Origin: Marinicella litoralis
Lineage (GTDB): Bacteria > Pseudomonadota > Gammaproteobacteria > Xanthomonadales > Marinicellaceae
Length of the DNA stretch: 64,000 nt
Assembly: GCF_002591915.1 (NCBI RefSeq)
Contig: NZ_NIHB01000001.1
Coordinates: 597,805 to 661,804, forward strand
Reading direction: 5' to 3'
Part shown: positions 10,006 to 25,550 of the stretch, piece after piece
Position numbering within the stretch: position 1 is the stretch's first letter
How the letters are laid out: every line of letters starts with the position of its first letter
Notes under the pieces: model-generated
What the model was told of the DNA's origin: nothing
Database searches by the model: none
Seen by the model: the letters and a program-made list of their open reading frames with translations, nothing else
Position numbers and translations under genes: made by a program

Positions 10006-10809
10006 ATGGATAATGTCCAAGCCATTCAAACAAGCAAGCAGACTTTTTATCAAGCTCAAAACAATGAAATTGAATTGTTTCAAACAGCAGCCAATAACCA
10101 AGTCCCAGTATTAATCAAAGGGCCGACTGGCTGTGGAAAAACACGTTTTATTCAGCACATGGCTGAAGTGTTGGGTCGCAAGCTATTTACAGTCGCCTGT
10201 CATGAAGATTTAACAGCATCCGACTTAATAGGACGTCATTTGATTGGTGATGGCAATACGTATTGGCAAGATGGACCGCTGACTCGCGCTGTGCGTGAAG
10301 GTGGCATTTGTTATTTAGATGAAGTGGTGGAAGCCAGAAAAGACAGCATCGTTGCGATTCACCCATTAACGGATGATCGCCGCATTTTACCCATTGATCG
10401 TACCGGTGAATTACTCAAAGCACCGGATGATTTTATGTTGGTGGTTTCCTACAACCCTGGTTATCAGAACCTATTGAAAGGCTTAAAACCTTCAACCAAA
10501 CAACGGTTTATGGCATTGCGGTTCGATTATCCAAACATAGAAACTGAAACTCAAATCATTCTCAAAGAAACCCATTGTGAGATGAGCTTGGCCAAACAAT
10601 TGGCAGAATTGGCTCATCATTTACGCCAACTCAAGGAGCATGATTTAGAAGAGTCAGTCTCAACCCGCTTGTTGATATATGCAGCCAATTTAATCAAGCA
10701 AGGTATCAATCCTTTGTCTGCTTGTGGTGCCGCCATTGCAGAATCCTTGAGTGATGACTTGGCAGTGGTTGAGGCATTGAACTTGGTGATACAAGCTAAA
10801 TTGGTATAA
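10006..10809 (+). CDS. norQ: NorQ, MoxR-type AAA+ ATPase for NO reductase activation
   Basis: AAA+ chaperone that, with NorD, inserts the non-haem iron into NorB. Walker A is GPTGCGKTRF (about residues 39-48), Walker B is GGICYLDEVVEARKD, sensor region VVSYNPGYQ and the arginine-bearing STKQRFMALRFDYP follow. Length of 267 is typical of NorQ/CbbQ. GGAG precedes the start. norD begins five bases after its stop, so the two are co-transcribed. Confidence 0.95.
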   Translation: MDNVQAIQTSKQTFYQAQNNEIELFQTAANNQVPVLIKGPTGCGKTRFIQHMAEVLGRKLFTVACHEDLTASDLIGRHLIGDGNTYWQDGPLTRAVREGGICYLDEVVEARKDSIVAIHPLTDDRRILPIDRTGELLKAPDDFMLVVSYNPGYQNLLKGLKPSTKQRFMALRFDYPNIETETQIILKETHCEMSLAKQLAELAHHLRQLKEHDLEESVSTRLLIYAANLIKQGINPLSACGAAIAESLSDDLAVVEALNLVIQAKLV

Positions 10810-10813
10810 AATC

Positions 10814-12649
10814 ATGGAAGAATGGGTTGGCGTCAAATGGCACCATTACATCACTGCTAAGTCCTTGCCGGCTTATCCAGAATCACGTGTTTGTCTTGTC
10901 GATATCAAGAGACCTTTGGCTATTTTCTTTAGGGCGTTGGGTGGTGACAAAGGTATCAGTATCGGTCACACCACAGCACAGTTATTTGATGGGCACAGAA
11001 GCTGGCTGCAAAAGATTTCTGGTGCAGCCAAAAGATTCGAAAGGGCACACTTCAGTCGTGACCATTTGTATTTACCAGAACACATAGATTATTTTGATAA
11101 CCGCCAAAGTAATTTGGATGTTTATTACTGGTTGACTGCTTTGGCCAGTCACAATCAGTTGCCACATCCTCAGCATTTATTGGCTCACAATCTGCACCTA
11201 ACCCAAAAAACATTGCGTCAATGGCCTGGTTTAAAAAAACGCTACCACAATTTGATACAACAACACTTGCCACAAAGGCCTCATTTGAAACAATTGCCTT
11301 CCGCTTATCAGCAACATGAGTTGTTGATTAAAAATGTCCTTAAAAATGTCGAACATACGCAAGCAATTCCAGAAGTGTCCGAACAAAACCTTCCTGCCAT
11401 GGTCCCTGTGTGGTTGTATCCCAGCCCTGAAGTGATACTCAGACATGGTAACAAGCAAGCCTTTCCACAAGCCAAAGGCAGCAGTGAGGCCAAAGCCCAA
11501 AAACAAAAAAGCAAACGATACAGTGCTGAACAAGTGGCCTCAACGGACAACAAAGACGGGTTGTTGTCATTTCGCTTAGAAAGCCTGTTTTCCTGGTCAG
11601 AATTCATTAATTTAGATCGCAGTGAAGAGGATGGTGATGACGACAATGAAGCCCTCAAAGCGGCTGATGATTTAGACAAACTCAGTATCGGACAAGGAGA
11701 AACCGGTCATAAAATCAAGCTTGATTTGGATTTGCCTGCAGCGGAATATGATGATGAAGTGTTAGAAAAAGGTATTTTGATGCCAGAGTGGCAACACAAA
11801 AAACAACAATTGGTGAATGATTATTGTAGCCTGCAGTTGATGCAAATCACTGCCAGTGAATCAGTGACTTGGCCCCATCAGTTACAACGCCAAGCGCAGC
11901 AATTAAAAAGGCAATTTGAAGCCTTAAAACCACAGAGGCAGTGGCTGAATCAACAAACCGATGGTGAAGAACCTGATCTACTGAGTTTCATTGATTACAC
12001 CGCTGACAAGCGTGCTGGTCGCAGCAACACTGACCCTAAACTCTACCGGAATTTACAGCACAAGCAACGTGACTTGTGTAGCTTGATCTTAACCGATTTA
12101 TCCTTATCAACCGATGCTTATATCAATGATGAAAAAAAGGTCATTGATGTTATCAGAGATGCGCTGTATCTGTTTTCAGAAAGTTTGGACGCAGCTCAAG
12201 AACGTTTTGCCATTGCTGGATTCGCCTCTCGCAAAAGGTCACATGTTCGATATTACCCAATCAAAAGGTTTGATCAAAAATACGACGATCTGATCAGAGG
12301 GAGGATTCATGCCATTCAACCCAGTTACTATACCCGCATGGGTACTGCTATTCGCTATGCAACCCAAGCGCTTTTAGAGGAAAAATCCAAACAAAAACTG
12401 TTGTTGATCCTCACCGATGGCAAACCCAATGACCTGGATCAATATGAAGGTCGCTATGGATTAGAGGACACCAAAATGGCGGTTAAAGAAGCCAAACAAA
12501 AAGGCATTGTTCCGTTTTGTGTTTCAATTGACCATGAAGCTTATGATTACTTGCCCTATATTTTTGGTTCACAATCTTTCTTTCACATCAAAAATGCAGC
12601 TGAATTACCCAGAAAGCTTCCACAGCTTTACTTGCATTTGATCAGTTAA
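10814..12649 (+). CDS. norD: NorD, VWA-domain protein for NO reductase activation
   Basis: Cytoplasmic partner of NorQ, 611 residues. The C-terminal third is a von Willebrand A domain with a complete metal-binding MIDAS: DLSLS at about residue 428, a later threonine (RMGTAIRYATQ) and LTDGKPND. The N-terminal part is helical and acidic in the middle (SEEDGDDDNEALKAADD), as in other NorD proteins. Together with NorQ it is needed for active NorCB. A long inverted repeat directly follows the stop. Confidence 0.94.
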   Translation: MEEWVGVKWHHYITAKSLPAYPESRVCLVDIKRPLAIFFRALGGDKGISIGHTTAQLFDGHRSWLQKISGAAKRFERAHFSRDHLYLPEHIDYFDNRQSNLDVYYWLTALASHNQLPHPQHLLAHNLHLTQKTLRQWPGLKKRYHNLIQQHLPQRPHLKQLPSAYQQHELLIKNVLKNVEHTQAIPEVSEQNLPAMVPVWLYPSPEVILRHGNKQAFPQAKGSSEAKAQKQKSKRYSAEQVASTDNKDGLLSFRLESLFSWSEFINLDRSEEDGDDDNEALKAADDLDKLSIGQGETGHKIKLDLDLPAAEYDDEVLEKGILMPEWQHKKQQLVNDYCSLQLMQITASESVTWPHQLQRQAQQLKRQFEALKPQRQWLNQQTDGEEPDLLSFIDYTADKRAGRSNTDPKLYRNLQHKQRDLCSLILTDLSLSTDAYINDEKKVIDVIRDALYLFSESLDAAQERFAIAGFASRKRSHVRYYPIKRFDQKYDDLIRGRIHAIQPSYYTRMGTAIRYATQALLEEKSKQKLLLILTDGKPNDLDQYEGRYGLEDTKMAVKEAKQKGIVPFCVSIDHEAYDYLPYIFGSQSFFHIKNAAELPRKLPQLYLHLIS

Positions 12650-12654
12650 AAAAC

Positions 12655-12704
12655 CTGCTGTATTGAAAAATTTTGATTCGCGTCAAGTTTGCAATACACA
12701 GCAG
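12655..12704. promoter_or_regulatory. 50-bp inverted repeat centred on an FNR/Dnr box
   Basis: The box TTGAT-TCGC-GTCAA (12673-12686) sits exactly at the centre of a larger palindrome whose outer arms are CTGCTGT (12655-12661) and ACAGCAG (12698-12704). It is 49 bp upstream of the promoter-proximal box of the haem-receptor gene. The arms could also form a hairpin at the norD 3' end. Confidence 0.6.
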
Positions 12705-12721
12705 CATCAAACTTGCTTAAC

Positions 12722-12763
12722 TTGACATATGTCAACGGTACTATAGATTCAATTGGCTAAACT
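12722..12763 (+). promoter_or_regulatory. FNR/Dnr-type promoter of the haem-receptor gene
   Basis: A perfectly symmetrical box TTGAC-ATAT-GTCAA lies at 12722-12735, with -10 hexamer TAAACT at 12758-12763, giving the -41.5 geometry. The -10 surroundings (CTAAACTTCA) repeat those of the porin promoter. Confidence 0.8.
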
Positions 12764-12815
12764 TCAACCACTGCAAAATTTGACTCACATGTATATTAAT
12801 TTAGGAATTCTTGGC

Positions 12816-14993
12816 ATGAAAAAAATATTGATTCTAAGTCTACTTGGTACGCTGACTTCTGTGGCTGTGGCAGAAGAGACATTGACAGATTTGACTGAAT
12901 TGGATGATATGGTGGTGGTGGCGTATAAACAAGCCAGACCCGTTCAAGATGTGATTGGACATGTCAGTGTCATTTCAGCTGAACAGATGGCTGAAACAAT
13001 CAGCCAAGACATGGCATCTGCCATAAAATATGAAGCCAATGTCAACATTGAAGATGCCGGTACGCGATTCGGCACCTCAGGGATTAACATCAGAGGAATG
13101 GGTGATAACCGGGTGGCCATCGAAGTCGATGGCATTCCTAATGCGAAGACTTTCGATTTAGGTTCATACTCTTTTGCCACAGCCGGCTTTCCTGAAATTG
13201 ATTTGATTCAGAACATTGAAATCCTCAAGGGACCAGCATCAACTTTGTATGGCAGCGATGCTTTGGGTGGTATTGTGGCCATCAACACATGGGATCCTGA
13301 TGTGTTACTGGCACAAAACCCCAACAGTGATGATAATTGGACTAAACTCAGATTGGGCTTTGATGGTAAACGTCATGGGAGATTTGCTACCTTAAGCTCT
13401 GCTTGGGATTTTGACACCCAAAGTTTGTTGTTATCGGCCACCCAGCGCGATGGCAAAGGCGTGGTCAATGAAAATTCTTCGCTGCTTAAGGACACTGCTG
13501 ACTGGGATGCCCAATCAGTTTTTGGTAAGTGGAAAATAGACCTTGCTGAGGGTAACAGCATGACCTTAGGCTTTCTGGCTACCCAGAAAGACCAGTTCAC
13601 GCAAATCAATTCATTTATAGGACAAGGACGTTTTATACGCACCACTGCTTTAAGTGGTGATGACGAAGCCTCTGACCATAAATTAAGCCTTGATTATGAC
13701 TTTTTAGTCAATGGATCACTGGCCGATGAAGGCAGTGTGGTGATTTTTCATGCCAAAACCCAGTTCGAACAAAACACCTTCGAGAATCGTTTTTCTAGAC
13801 GAGGCATACCACAATTTCAATACCGACAATTTAACTTTGACAGCCGTCGAACTGGACTGGAAATAAATTTCATCAAATCATTGTCAACAGTCAACACCCA
13901 ACATCAATTGATTTATGGGTTTGAGTGGACCCAATCTGCCGTTGAGGAATCACGTGACGCCTCTGAAACCAACTTAATCACCGGTGTCAGCACCAATGTG
14001 GTATTGGGTGAAAATTTTCCATTGCGAGATTTTCCCAAAACCGATCTGCAAGAATTGGGGGTTTTTATTCATGATGAGATAACTTTCAACGATTCCAAGT
14101 GGGCATGGGTGCCCGCGATTCGTTTCGATCATTACGATTTGTCACCCAACCGTGACAGTTTATTTGATAATGGGGCAGGTGATGCAGAAGTTGTTTCAAT
14201 CAGGGCTTCAGACTTTTCCCCTAAGTTGGGTGTGATGTACGATGTTAATGAGGCAATCAACCTCTATGCGCAGTACGTTCGTGGTTTCAGGGCCCCACCT
14301 TATGATGATGTCAATATTGGATTTAATTTGGCCTTATTTAATTACCAAGCCATTCCTAATCCAGACCTTAAGTCTGAAACTTCAGATGGCTTTGAATTGG
14401 GCTTTAGGTACAGTGGTGACGCTCAGCAAATTAACTTCAACGTTTTTCATAATGATTACAATAATTTGATAGTCAGTCGTGATTTAATCGGTTTAGATCC
14501 AGCAACTGATGCTTTGATTTTTCAATCCAGAAACATCAATGATGCCAAGATTTATGGTGCTGAACTTGACTACCAATGGCAGATCAATGAGCAATGGTCA
14601 ACCGCTTGGCAGTTGGCATGGACGCGTGGTGAAAACAAACTGACAGACCAACCTTTGAATCACATATCGCCGCCGAAAGCCACCGCAAATTTACAATGGC
14701 AATCAACCAACCAGCTTTGGCAGCTGGGTCTGTATGGCGTCTTCAGCCAAGCTCAAAATCGACTTGATGATGCTGATGAATATTTCCAGACGCCAGGGTT
14801 TGCAACTTTTGATTTGATTTTAGGGTATCAGTTATCTGACAACGCAGCGCTGCGCATTGGATTGAATAATTTAACAGATAAAAAGTATTGGTTGTGGCAA
14901 CAAGTGAGGAATTTTGAACCTTCAGATCCCATCATAGAAGCGATGGCTCAAGCATCCAGGTACTTGAGGGTTTCCTACAGCGTTGAATGGTAA
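12816..14993 (+). CDS. TonB-dependent outer-membrane receptor, haem/haemoprotein type
   Basis: A TonB-dependent receptor of 725 residues. Signal peptide MKKILILSLLGTLTSVAVAE is followed by a TonB-box-like DDMVVVAYK, a plug domain (SAEQMAE ... NIRGMGDNRVAIEVDG ... NIEILKGPASTLYGSDALGG) and a 22-strand-type barrel ending in SVEW. The barrel carries GFRAPPYDD and, further on, NPDL: the FRAP/NPDL pair marks haem and haemoprotein receptors such as HmuR and HutA. The ATG at 12816 has AGGA nine bases upstream and starts the signal peptide; longer starts are less likely. It sits between norD and nirS under its own Dnr-type promoter, which suggests haem supply for NorC, NorB and NirS. Ligand is inferred. 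Confidence 0.87.
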   Translation: MKKILILSLLGTLTSVAVAEETLTDLTELDDMVVVAYKQARPVQDVIGHVSVISAEQMAETISQDMASAIKYEANVNIEDAGTRFGTSGINIRGMGDNRVAIEVDGIPNAKTFDLGSYSFATAGFPEIDLIQNIEILKGPASTLYGSDALGGIVAINTWDPDVLLAQNPNSDDNWTKLRLGFDGKRHGRFATLSSAWDFDTQSLLLSATQRDGKGVVNENSSLLKDTADWDAQSVFGKWKIDLAEGNSMTLGFLATQKDQFTQINSFIGQGRFIRTTALSGDDEASDHKLSLDYDFLVNGSLADEGSVVIFHAKTQFEQNTFENRFSRRGIPQFQYRQFNFDSRRTGLEINFIKSLSTVNTQHQLIYGFEWTQSAVEESRDASETNLITGVSTNVVLGENFPLRDFPKTDLQELGVFIHDEITFNDSKWAWVPAIRFDHYDLSPNRDSLFDNGAGDAEVVSIRASDFSPKLGVMYDVNEAINLYAQYVRGFRAPPYDDVNIGFNLALFNYQAIPNPDLKSETSDGFELGFRYSGDAQQINFNVFHNDYNNLIVSRDLIGLDPATDALIFQSRNINDAKIYGAELDYQWQINEQWSTAWQLAWTRGENKLTDQPLNHISPPKATANLQWQSTNQLWQLGLYGVFSQAQNRLDDADEYFQTPGFATFDLILGYQLSDNAALRIGLNNLTDKKYWLWQQVRNFEPSDPIIEAMAQASRYLRVSYSVEW

Positions 14994-15043
14994 AACAACA
15001 GCTGCGGACAAGCATCATTTGGTTCAACCAATCAACAGCTACA

Positions 15044-15085
15044 TTGACTTATATCAATTACTGTTGAGAACAATAACCATAAAAT
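15044..15085 (+). promoter_or_regulatory. FNR/Dnr-type promoter of nirS
   Basis: The box TTGAC-TTAT-ATCAA is at 15044-15057 and -10 TAAAAT at 15080-15085, again -41.5 geometry with a start expected near 15092. A small palindrome TTGGTT-C-AACCAA lies upstream at 15019-15031. Confidence 0.82.
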
Positions 15086-15168
15086 AACAACAGAAAGTTT
15101 TGGAGTGGCTCTGCTTCGATGTATTTAAGCAAAAAAACTCAATAAATGTTACTAAGTAGTAGGAGTGA

Positions 15169-17319
<2,151 letters not shown>

Positions 17320-17347
17320 TTCAAGACTGAAACTATAAACAGTTAAG

Positions 17348-17386
17348 AAAAAAGCGCTGCCCTTTCCTCCGGGGCAGTGCTTTTTT
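17348..17386. terminator. Bidirectional terminator between nirS and the Crp/Fnr regulator
   Basis: A-tract, stem GCGCTGCCC (17354-17362) / GGGCAGTGC (17372-17380) with a nine-base loop, then six T. Both strands have a U-run, so it can serve convergent nirS and the regulator gene ending at 17390. Confidence 0.9.
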
Positions 17387-17389
17387 AGT

Positions 17390-18097
17390 TTATAAAGCTT
17401 CGGTATTCAGTAATGAACGCAGTTGAGGTAGGTTTTTCAGGATGATTTTTTTTTCTTCAATCACAATCAAGCCCTTATTTTCTAACGATTTCAATGCCCG
17501 TGAAAAAGTTTCTGGTTTGATTGAAAGACGGGATGCAATGTCGCGTTTAGTCACTTTAAGTTTGAGTGTGAACTCATCTTCAGCTGCATCTTGGGCTTGG
17601 GTAAGGAAATAATCGACGACCCTGAAAGCCGCATTGTGCAGGGTTTGTTTATCCAGTTCTTTGACCATCCAATGTAACCTGACGGATAAATGCCCCAGCA
17701 TATTGATGCATAAGTCGGCTGAACTTTTTAACAGTTTCAAGAAGGGTTGGGCTTGGATACTGACAATGATCGATGGTTTCAATGCGATGGCTGTGACTGG
17801 GTATTTGGGTTTGCCGGCAAACAACACCCCTTCGGCAAAGGTGTTACCCGGGAACACCACTTCAATGATTTTCTCATCACCTTTGATGGTGCTGCGGACC
17901 AGTTTAATCGCGCCATCATAAACAAAATAGATGTGTGACAAATCCATACCTTGTTGAAACAACATGTGATCTGGTTTTTTATGCAGCAAGTCAGAGAACT
18001 GTAACACCTGACTGAACTGAATATCGCTCATGCCTGAAAACATCACGCACTCACGCAAAGCGGCAACCACATTTTGGTTCAATGCCTCATGAATCAT
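17390..18097 (-). CDS. Dnr-type Crp/Fnr family transcription regulator
   Basis: A Crp/Fnr regulator of 235 residues: N-terminal cyclic-nucleotide-binding-like sensor domain (about 20-135), long dimer helix, C-terminal winged helix-turn-helix. The recognition helix KPETFSRALKSLENKG has the E-x-x-S-R pattern that reads TTGAT half sites, matching the boxes in front of porin, norC, haem receptor and nirS. It lacks the N-terminal cysteine cluster of oxygen-sensing Fnr, having only one cysteine near residue 18, so an NO/haem-sensing Dnr or NnrR role fits better. It lies 45 bases downstream of eno on the same strand, with no evident Dnr box of its own, so part of its transcription may come from eno. 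Confidence 0.85.
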   Translation of the reverse strand: MIHEALNQNVVAALRECVMFSGMSDIQFSQVLQFSDLLHKKPDHMLFQQGMDLSHIYFVYDGAIKLVRSTIKGDEKIIEVVFPGNTFAEGVLFAGKPKYPVTAIALKPSIIVSIQAQPFLKLLKSSADLCINMLGHLSVRLHWMVKELDKQTLHNAAFRVVDYFLTQAQDAAEDEFTLKLKVTKRDIASRLSIKPETFSRALKSLENKGLIVIEEKKIILKNLPQLRSLLNTEAL

Positions 18098-18142
18098 AAG
18101 GGTTCATTTAAGCGAGTCTGCACAGTTCTGCGAATTTTCATT

Positions 18143-20261
<2,119 letters not shown>

Positions 20262-20282
20262 GTTTATTCCTTGGTTAAGCGG

Positions 20283-21950
<1,668 letters not shown>

Positions 21951-21991
21951 TTATATCCGATGGCCGATTTATTTAGCAACTTACTTAACAA

Positions 21992-23248
21992 CTATTCAGT
22001 GGTTTTACTTTCCTCTGTTTTGAATTTAATTTTCCACAGTTTGATTGAAATGGGCACCGAAATATTTAACAAGAAAGCAGTGATCATCAAGGTGTAGAAG
22101 ACTTCAACACTGAATATTTGGTATTGCACAAAGGCTATGTTCATGACCACAAAGGCCAGTTCAGCACGACCTAACATACCAAAACCAATCAACCAACTTT
22201 CTGGCCATGAAAATTTTCCAGTATATTTAGCGGCTAATCCTGCTGAAATAATCTGTCCCATAAACAAACCAACAAACAACAACAAGGCTTCAGGCAGCAC
22301 CGACAGTAACAGCTCGGCATCAAAAATCAGGTGGGTACCCATGGTGACAAAAAACACCGGACCGATCCAGGTGAAGGCCACGTTATCAATGATGGATCGA
22401 GCCTTTTCATAAAAATCAGTTTTTTGTTCTTTGTGAAAATCAAAATACTCAGTGTGGATGACCAAACCTGCCATATAGGCACCAATGGCTGGATGGAAGC
22501 CAAACTCATGCGCCAACAGCCCCACAGAAACAGCAATTAATAACAACGAAAGTACGGTGTATTCGCCTTTACCCATGGACAACAAGCTGCGTAAATTAAC
22601 TTGACCAATGATGGGTATTTTCTTGATCCAACCTTTGCTGGTTGGAAACAACCATTTGCCGATCACCACAATGATCAAGAAGAAAACAATCACTTTACCA
22701 ATGATTACGAATATGTCAGAACCATTGACTTCAGATTGGCCGGCAGCAATTGGCACCAAGATGGCCACAAAGGCCAGTGAAGCAATGTCATCCAACACAG
22801 CTGATGTCATGATACCAGTGGCAGCTGGAGAGCCGGAGAGGCCTTCGGATTTCAGTGAAACCATGGTCAATGAAACGGCCGTAGCCGTCATGGCTAATCC
22901 AACCATCAATGCGATGTTAGGGTCTCCCCAGTACATCATGGCGGCGCCATATGCGATGGAGAAGGGTACGATGGCACCAAAAAAAGCAATGCCCCATGAA
23001 CGTTTGATGCTTTTGATGAATTGGTTAACGCATTCTTCAAAGCCCAAAGCAAACATAATGATGATGATGCCCAGTTCAGAGATGTGGTTAATGAAATCTG
23101 GTAATTCTTTGGGTAATAAACCGATGTTGGTTAACAGGGTGCCAAAAAACAAAAACCAGAGTACCGGCGTTAATCGGGTGATGTGAGCCATCCAAGCGGC
23201 AAAAAAAACACTGACCCAAATAATCGCCAACAGCATCAAATCATGCAT
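21992..23248 (-). CDS. CPA2-family cation/proton antiporter (Kef-type membrane domain)
   Basis: Membrane protein of 418 residues with about 12 helices and the Na+/H+ exchanger fold. Typical segments are LGIIIIMFALGFEECVNQF, GLAMTATAVSLTMVSLKSEG and the exchange-site-like SAVLDDIASLAFVAIL. It lacks the C-terminal RCK/TrkA-N domain of KefB/KefC. AGGAGG lies before the start. It follows deoA by 108 bases on the same strand, so it may be carried on the deo transcript. Ion (Na+ or K+) cannot be told from sequence. Confidence 0.85.
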   Translation of the reverse strand: MHDLMLLAIIWVSVFFAAWMAHITRLTPVLWFLFFGTLLTNIGLLPKELPDFINHISELGIIIIMFALGFEECVNQFIKSIKRSWGIAFFGAIVPFSIAYGAAMMYWGDPNIALMVGLAMTATAVSLTMVSLKSEGLSGSPAATGIMTSAVLDDIASLAFVAILVPIAAGQSEVNGSDIFVIIGKVIVFFLIIVVIGKWLFPTSKGWIKKIPIIGQVNLRSLLSMGKGEYTVLSLLLIAVSVGLLAHEFGFHPAIGAYMAGLVIHTEYFDFHKEQKTDFYEKARSIIDNVAFTWIGPVFFVTMGTHLIFDAELLLSVLPEALLLFVGLFMGQIISAGLAAKYTGKFSWPESWLIGFGMLGRAELAFVVMNIAFVQYQIFSVEVFYTLMITAFLLNISVPISIKLWKIKFKTEESKTTE

Positions 23249-23356
23249 CCAATCACCCTCCTGTTATTAATGAGAAATTGCTTTCCTATTATTCTAACTC
23301 ACAAAAGCAGGGTGCAGGAAACAGATAAAAAATTTATCGCTGTGAATTGACCGAAG

Positions 23357-24667
23357 TCAAATTGAATCAATAATGACCGAGGTTGGTTTGGGTTTATTGT
23401 GGCCTATTTTAAAACAAGTCCTAAGTTTATTCTTGGCGTGATTTAAGGTCTCTTGGCTGCTGGCATGCACCATGGCGATGGGTGTTTGTGCATCCACTTT
23501 GTGACCAGTTTTTAACACTTGCGAGAAACCCACTGTCGGATTGATTTCATCACTGGCATGGGTGCGTCCACCACCCAAATCAATGATACTTAAACCGACA
23601 TCACGACAGTTGATTGATTCAATAAAACCCGTTTGTCCAGCAAACACCGGTTCAATGAACTCTGCTGGTTTTAAATATTTTTGTGGTTGTTCAATGAGGT
23701 CACTTGGGCCACCATGGGCAGCCACCATTTGAGCGAATTTTTCAGCAGCGTGACCTTGATCTAATACTTGATTAACTTGGTCTTTGGCATCATCAATGTC
23801 TGCAGCCAAATGACCAACCAACAACAATTCAGCTGATAAGTTGAGTACCAATTGATGCAGCTCGGTGTCTTCAGATTCCAGCTTTAAATAATCGATGGTT
23901 TCTTGAATTTCTAAACAATGTCCAGCACTGTGGCCAATCACTTGATTCATGTCTGTGATCAAAGCCCTGACCGGAATCGGAGAAACGTCTACCAAGCTTT
24001 TGGCCAAATCCAATGCCATGGTGTAGTGGTCAGCAAAAGCGCCACTACCGCATTTGACATCCATCACCAAGCCATCTAAACCAGCTGCCAATTTTTTTGA
24101 CAAAATGGAGGCAGTGATTAATGGAATGATGTCAACAGTTGCCGTGATGTCACGTGTGGCATATATGCGTTTATCTGCCGGTGCCAGGTTACTGGTTTGG
24201 CCAATGATTGAACAGCCCAGTTCGGCGACAATCTGTTTAAATTGAGTGGTGGACAGTTGCGTGTTATAACCTGGGATGGCTTCCAACTTGTCCAAGGTGC
24301 CACCAGTGTGACCCAAGCCTCGACCAGATATCATCGGGACGTATCCGCCACATGCAGCCACTATGGGTGCCAACATCAAGGATATTTTGTCGCCCACCCC
24401 ACCGGTGGAATGTTTGTCGATCACAGGACCGTTTAAATTCAAACTGCGCCATTCAAGTACTTCACCTGAAGATTTCATCGCTTCGGTCAGACTGCGACAT
24501 TCAGCCGCGCTCATTTGTTGGAAATAAATCGCCATCGCCAAGGCGGCAATTTGTCCTTCACTGATGCTGTTGTCGGTGATGCCCCGTACAAAGAAATTGA
24601 TTTCTTCTATACTCAGCTCACCACCGTCACGTTTTTTCTTGATGATTTCTTGGGGTAATAGTGTCAT
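23357..24667 (-). CDS. deoA: Thymidine phosphorylase
   Basis: Cleaves thymidine and deoxyuridine with phosphate to base plus deoxyribose 1-phosphate. The 436-residue protein has an alpha helical N-terminal domain, the phosphate-binding [39 protein letters not shown], the lysine in [20 protein letters not shown] and GSGAFA, all standard. It lies 63 bases after the purine nucleoside phosphorylase gene on the same strand, in a nucleoside salvage cluster. Confidence 0.97.
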   Translation of the reverse strand: MTLLPQEIIKKKRDGGELSIEEINFFVRGITDNSISEGQIAALAMAIYFQQMSAAECRSLTEAMKSSGEVLEWRSLNLNGPVIDKHSTGGVGDKISLMLAPIVAACGGYVPMISGRGLGHTGGTLDKLEAIPGYNTQLSTTQFKQIVAELGCSIIGQTSNLAPADKRIYATRDITATVDIIPLITASILSKKLAAGLDGLVMDVKCGSGAFADHYTMALDLAKSLVDVSPIPVRALITDMNQVIGHSAGHCLEIQETIDYLKLESEDTELHQLVLNLSAELLLVGHLAADIDDAKDQVNQVLDQGHAAEKFAQMVAAHGGPSDLIEQPQKYLKPAEFIEPVFAGQTGFIESINCRDVGLSIIDLGGGRTHASDEINPTVGFSQVLKTGHKVDAQTPIAMVHASSQETLNHAKNKLRTCFKIGHNKPKPTSVIIDSI

Positions 24668-24730
24668 GGTTATCGAAACTCTGTTGGCGTATCTCTGACT
24701 GTTTGATGTTTATCAACTCATTCGTCATTG

Positions 24731-25546
24731 TTAATTTGTAGCATACAAATGATCCAAAAAACCGCTGATCAAGGTGTGTACTTTGGCGGCGGCTTTGGGT
24801 GCGTAGTTCAGGGTTTGTTCGTGACTGAGGCGCACATCGTCCATACCAGCACCGTAGTTGGTGATGATGGATAAAGCGGCCACTTTCATGTTGTGGTATC
24901 TGGCCAAAATGGTTTCTGGCACAGTCGACATTCCGACGGCATCGGCGCCCATCATGCGGATGGCACGAATTTCAGCTGGGGTTTCAAATTGTGGTCCAAC
25001 CATCCAGGCATACACGCCTTGGGCCAGGTGAATGTCGTTTTTCTCAGCGATTTGACGTAAATGATATCGGTATTGAGCATCATAAGCTTTGCTCATGCTG
25101 ACAAATCGATTGTTGTTGTTCACTCCAAACAATGGTGATTGGCCGGTGAAGTTAATGTAATCTTTGATCAGCATCACCGAACCCGGTGCTGAATTGAGCA
25201 AGGAGCCGGCTGCATTGGTTAAAATCAGGGTTTCAATTCCCAGCAGTTTTAAAGTAGCAATCACCGGAGCCATGGCACCTGCTTCGCCTTTTTCATAGAA
25301 ATGAATGCGACCGTTCAAAATGATCAAAGGATGACCATTCATTTTGGTCAATAACATCGAACCAGAATGTCCGGCCACGCCGGTTTCTGGAAAACCTGGG
25401 ATGTCGCTGTATGGAATTTCAGCCAGGATTTCAGTTTGATCGGTCACTGTACCAAGTCCGGAGCCTAGAATCATCGCCACTTTGGCATGGTAATCGACCC
25501 GTTGATGGCGAATCATTTCAACGGCTTTGATGGTGGTATTTTCCAT
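24731..25546 (-). CDS. Purine nucleoside phosphorylase, trimeric (PNP-I / XapA-like)
   Basis: Phosphorolysis of purine (deoxy)ribonucleosides. The 271-residue protein has the trimeric PNP motifs ILGSGLGTVTD, GHSGSMLL, LNGRIHFYEKGE, the TNAAGSLN-type LTNAAGSLLNSAPGSV, YAWMVGPQFETPAEIRAI and the base-binding ITNYGAGMDD. The Asn usually seen at the base site is in ITNYGAG. The start at 25546 has GGAG eight bases upstream; in-frame ATG at 25561 is the alternative and would overlap the upstream gene by 11 bases. Placed between the dehydrogenase and deoA genes. Confidence 0.93.
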   Translation of the reverse strand: MENTTIKAVEMIRHQRVDYHAKVAMILGSGLGTVTDQTEILAEIPYSDIPGFPETGVAGHSGSMLLTKMNGHPLIILNGRIHFYEKGEAGAMAPVIATLKLLGIETLILTNAAGSLLNSAPGSVMLIKDYINFTGQSPLFGVNNNNRFVSMSKAYDAQYRYHLRQIAEKNDIHLAQGVYAWMVGPQFETPAEIRAIRMMGADAVGMSTVPETILARYHNMKVAALSIITNYGAGMDDVRLSHEQTLNYAPKAAAKVHTLISGFLDHLYATN

Positions 25547-25550
25547 GCTG

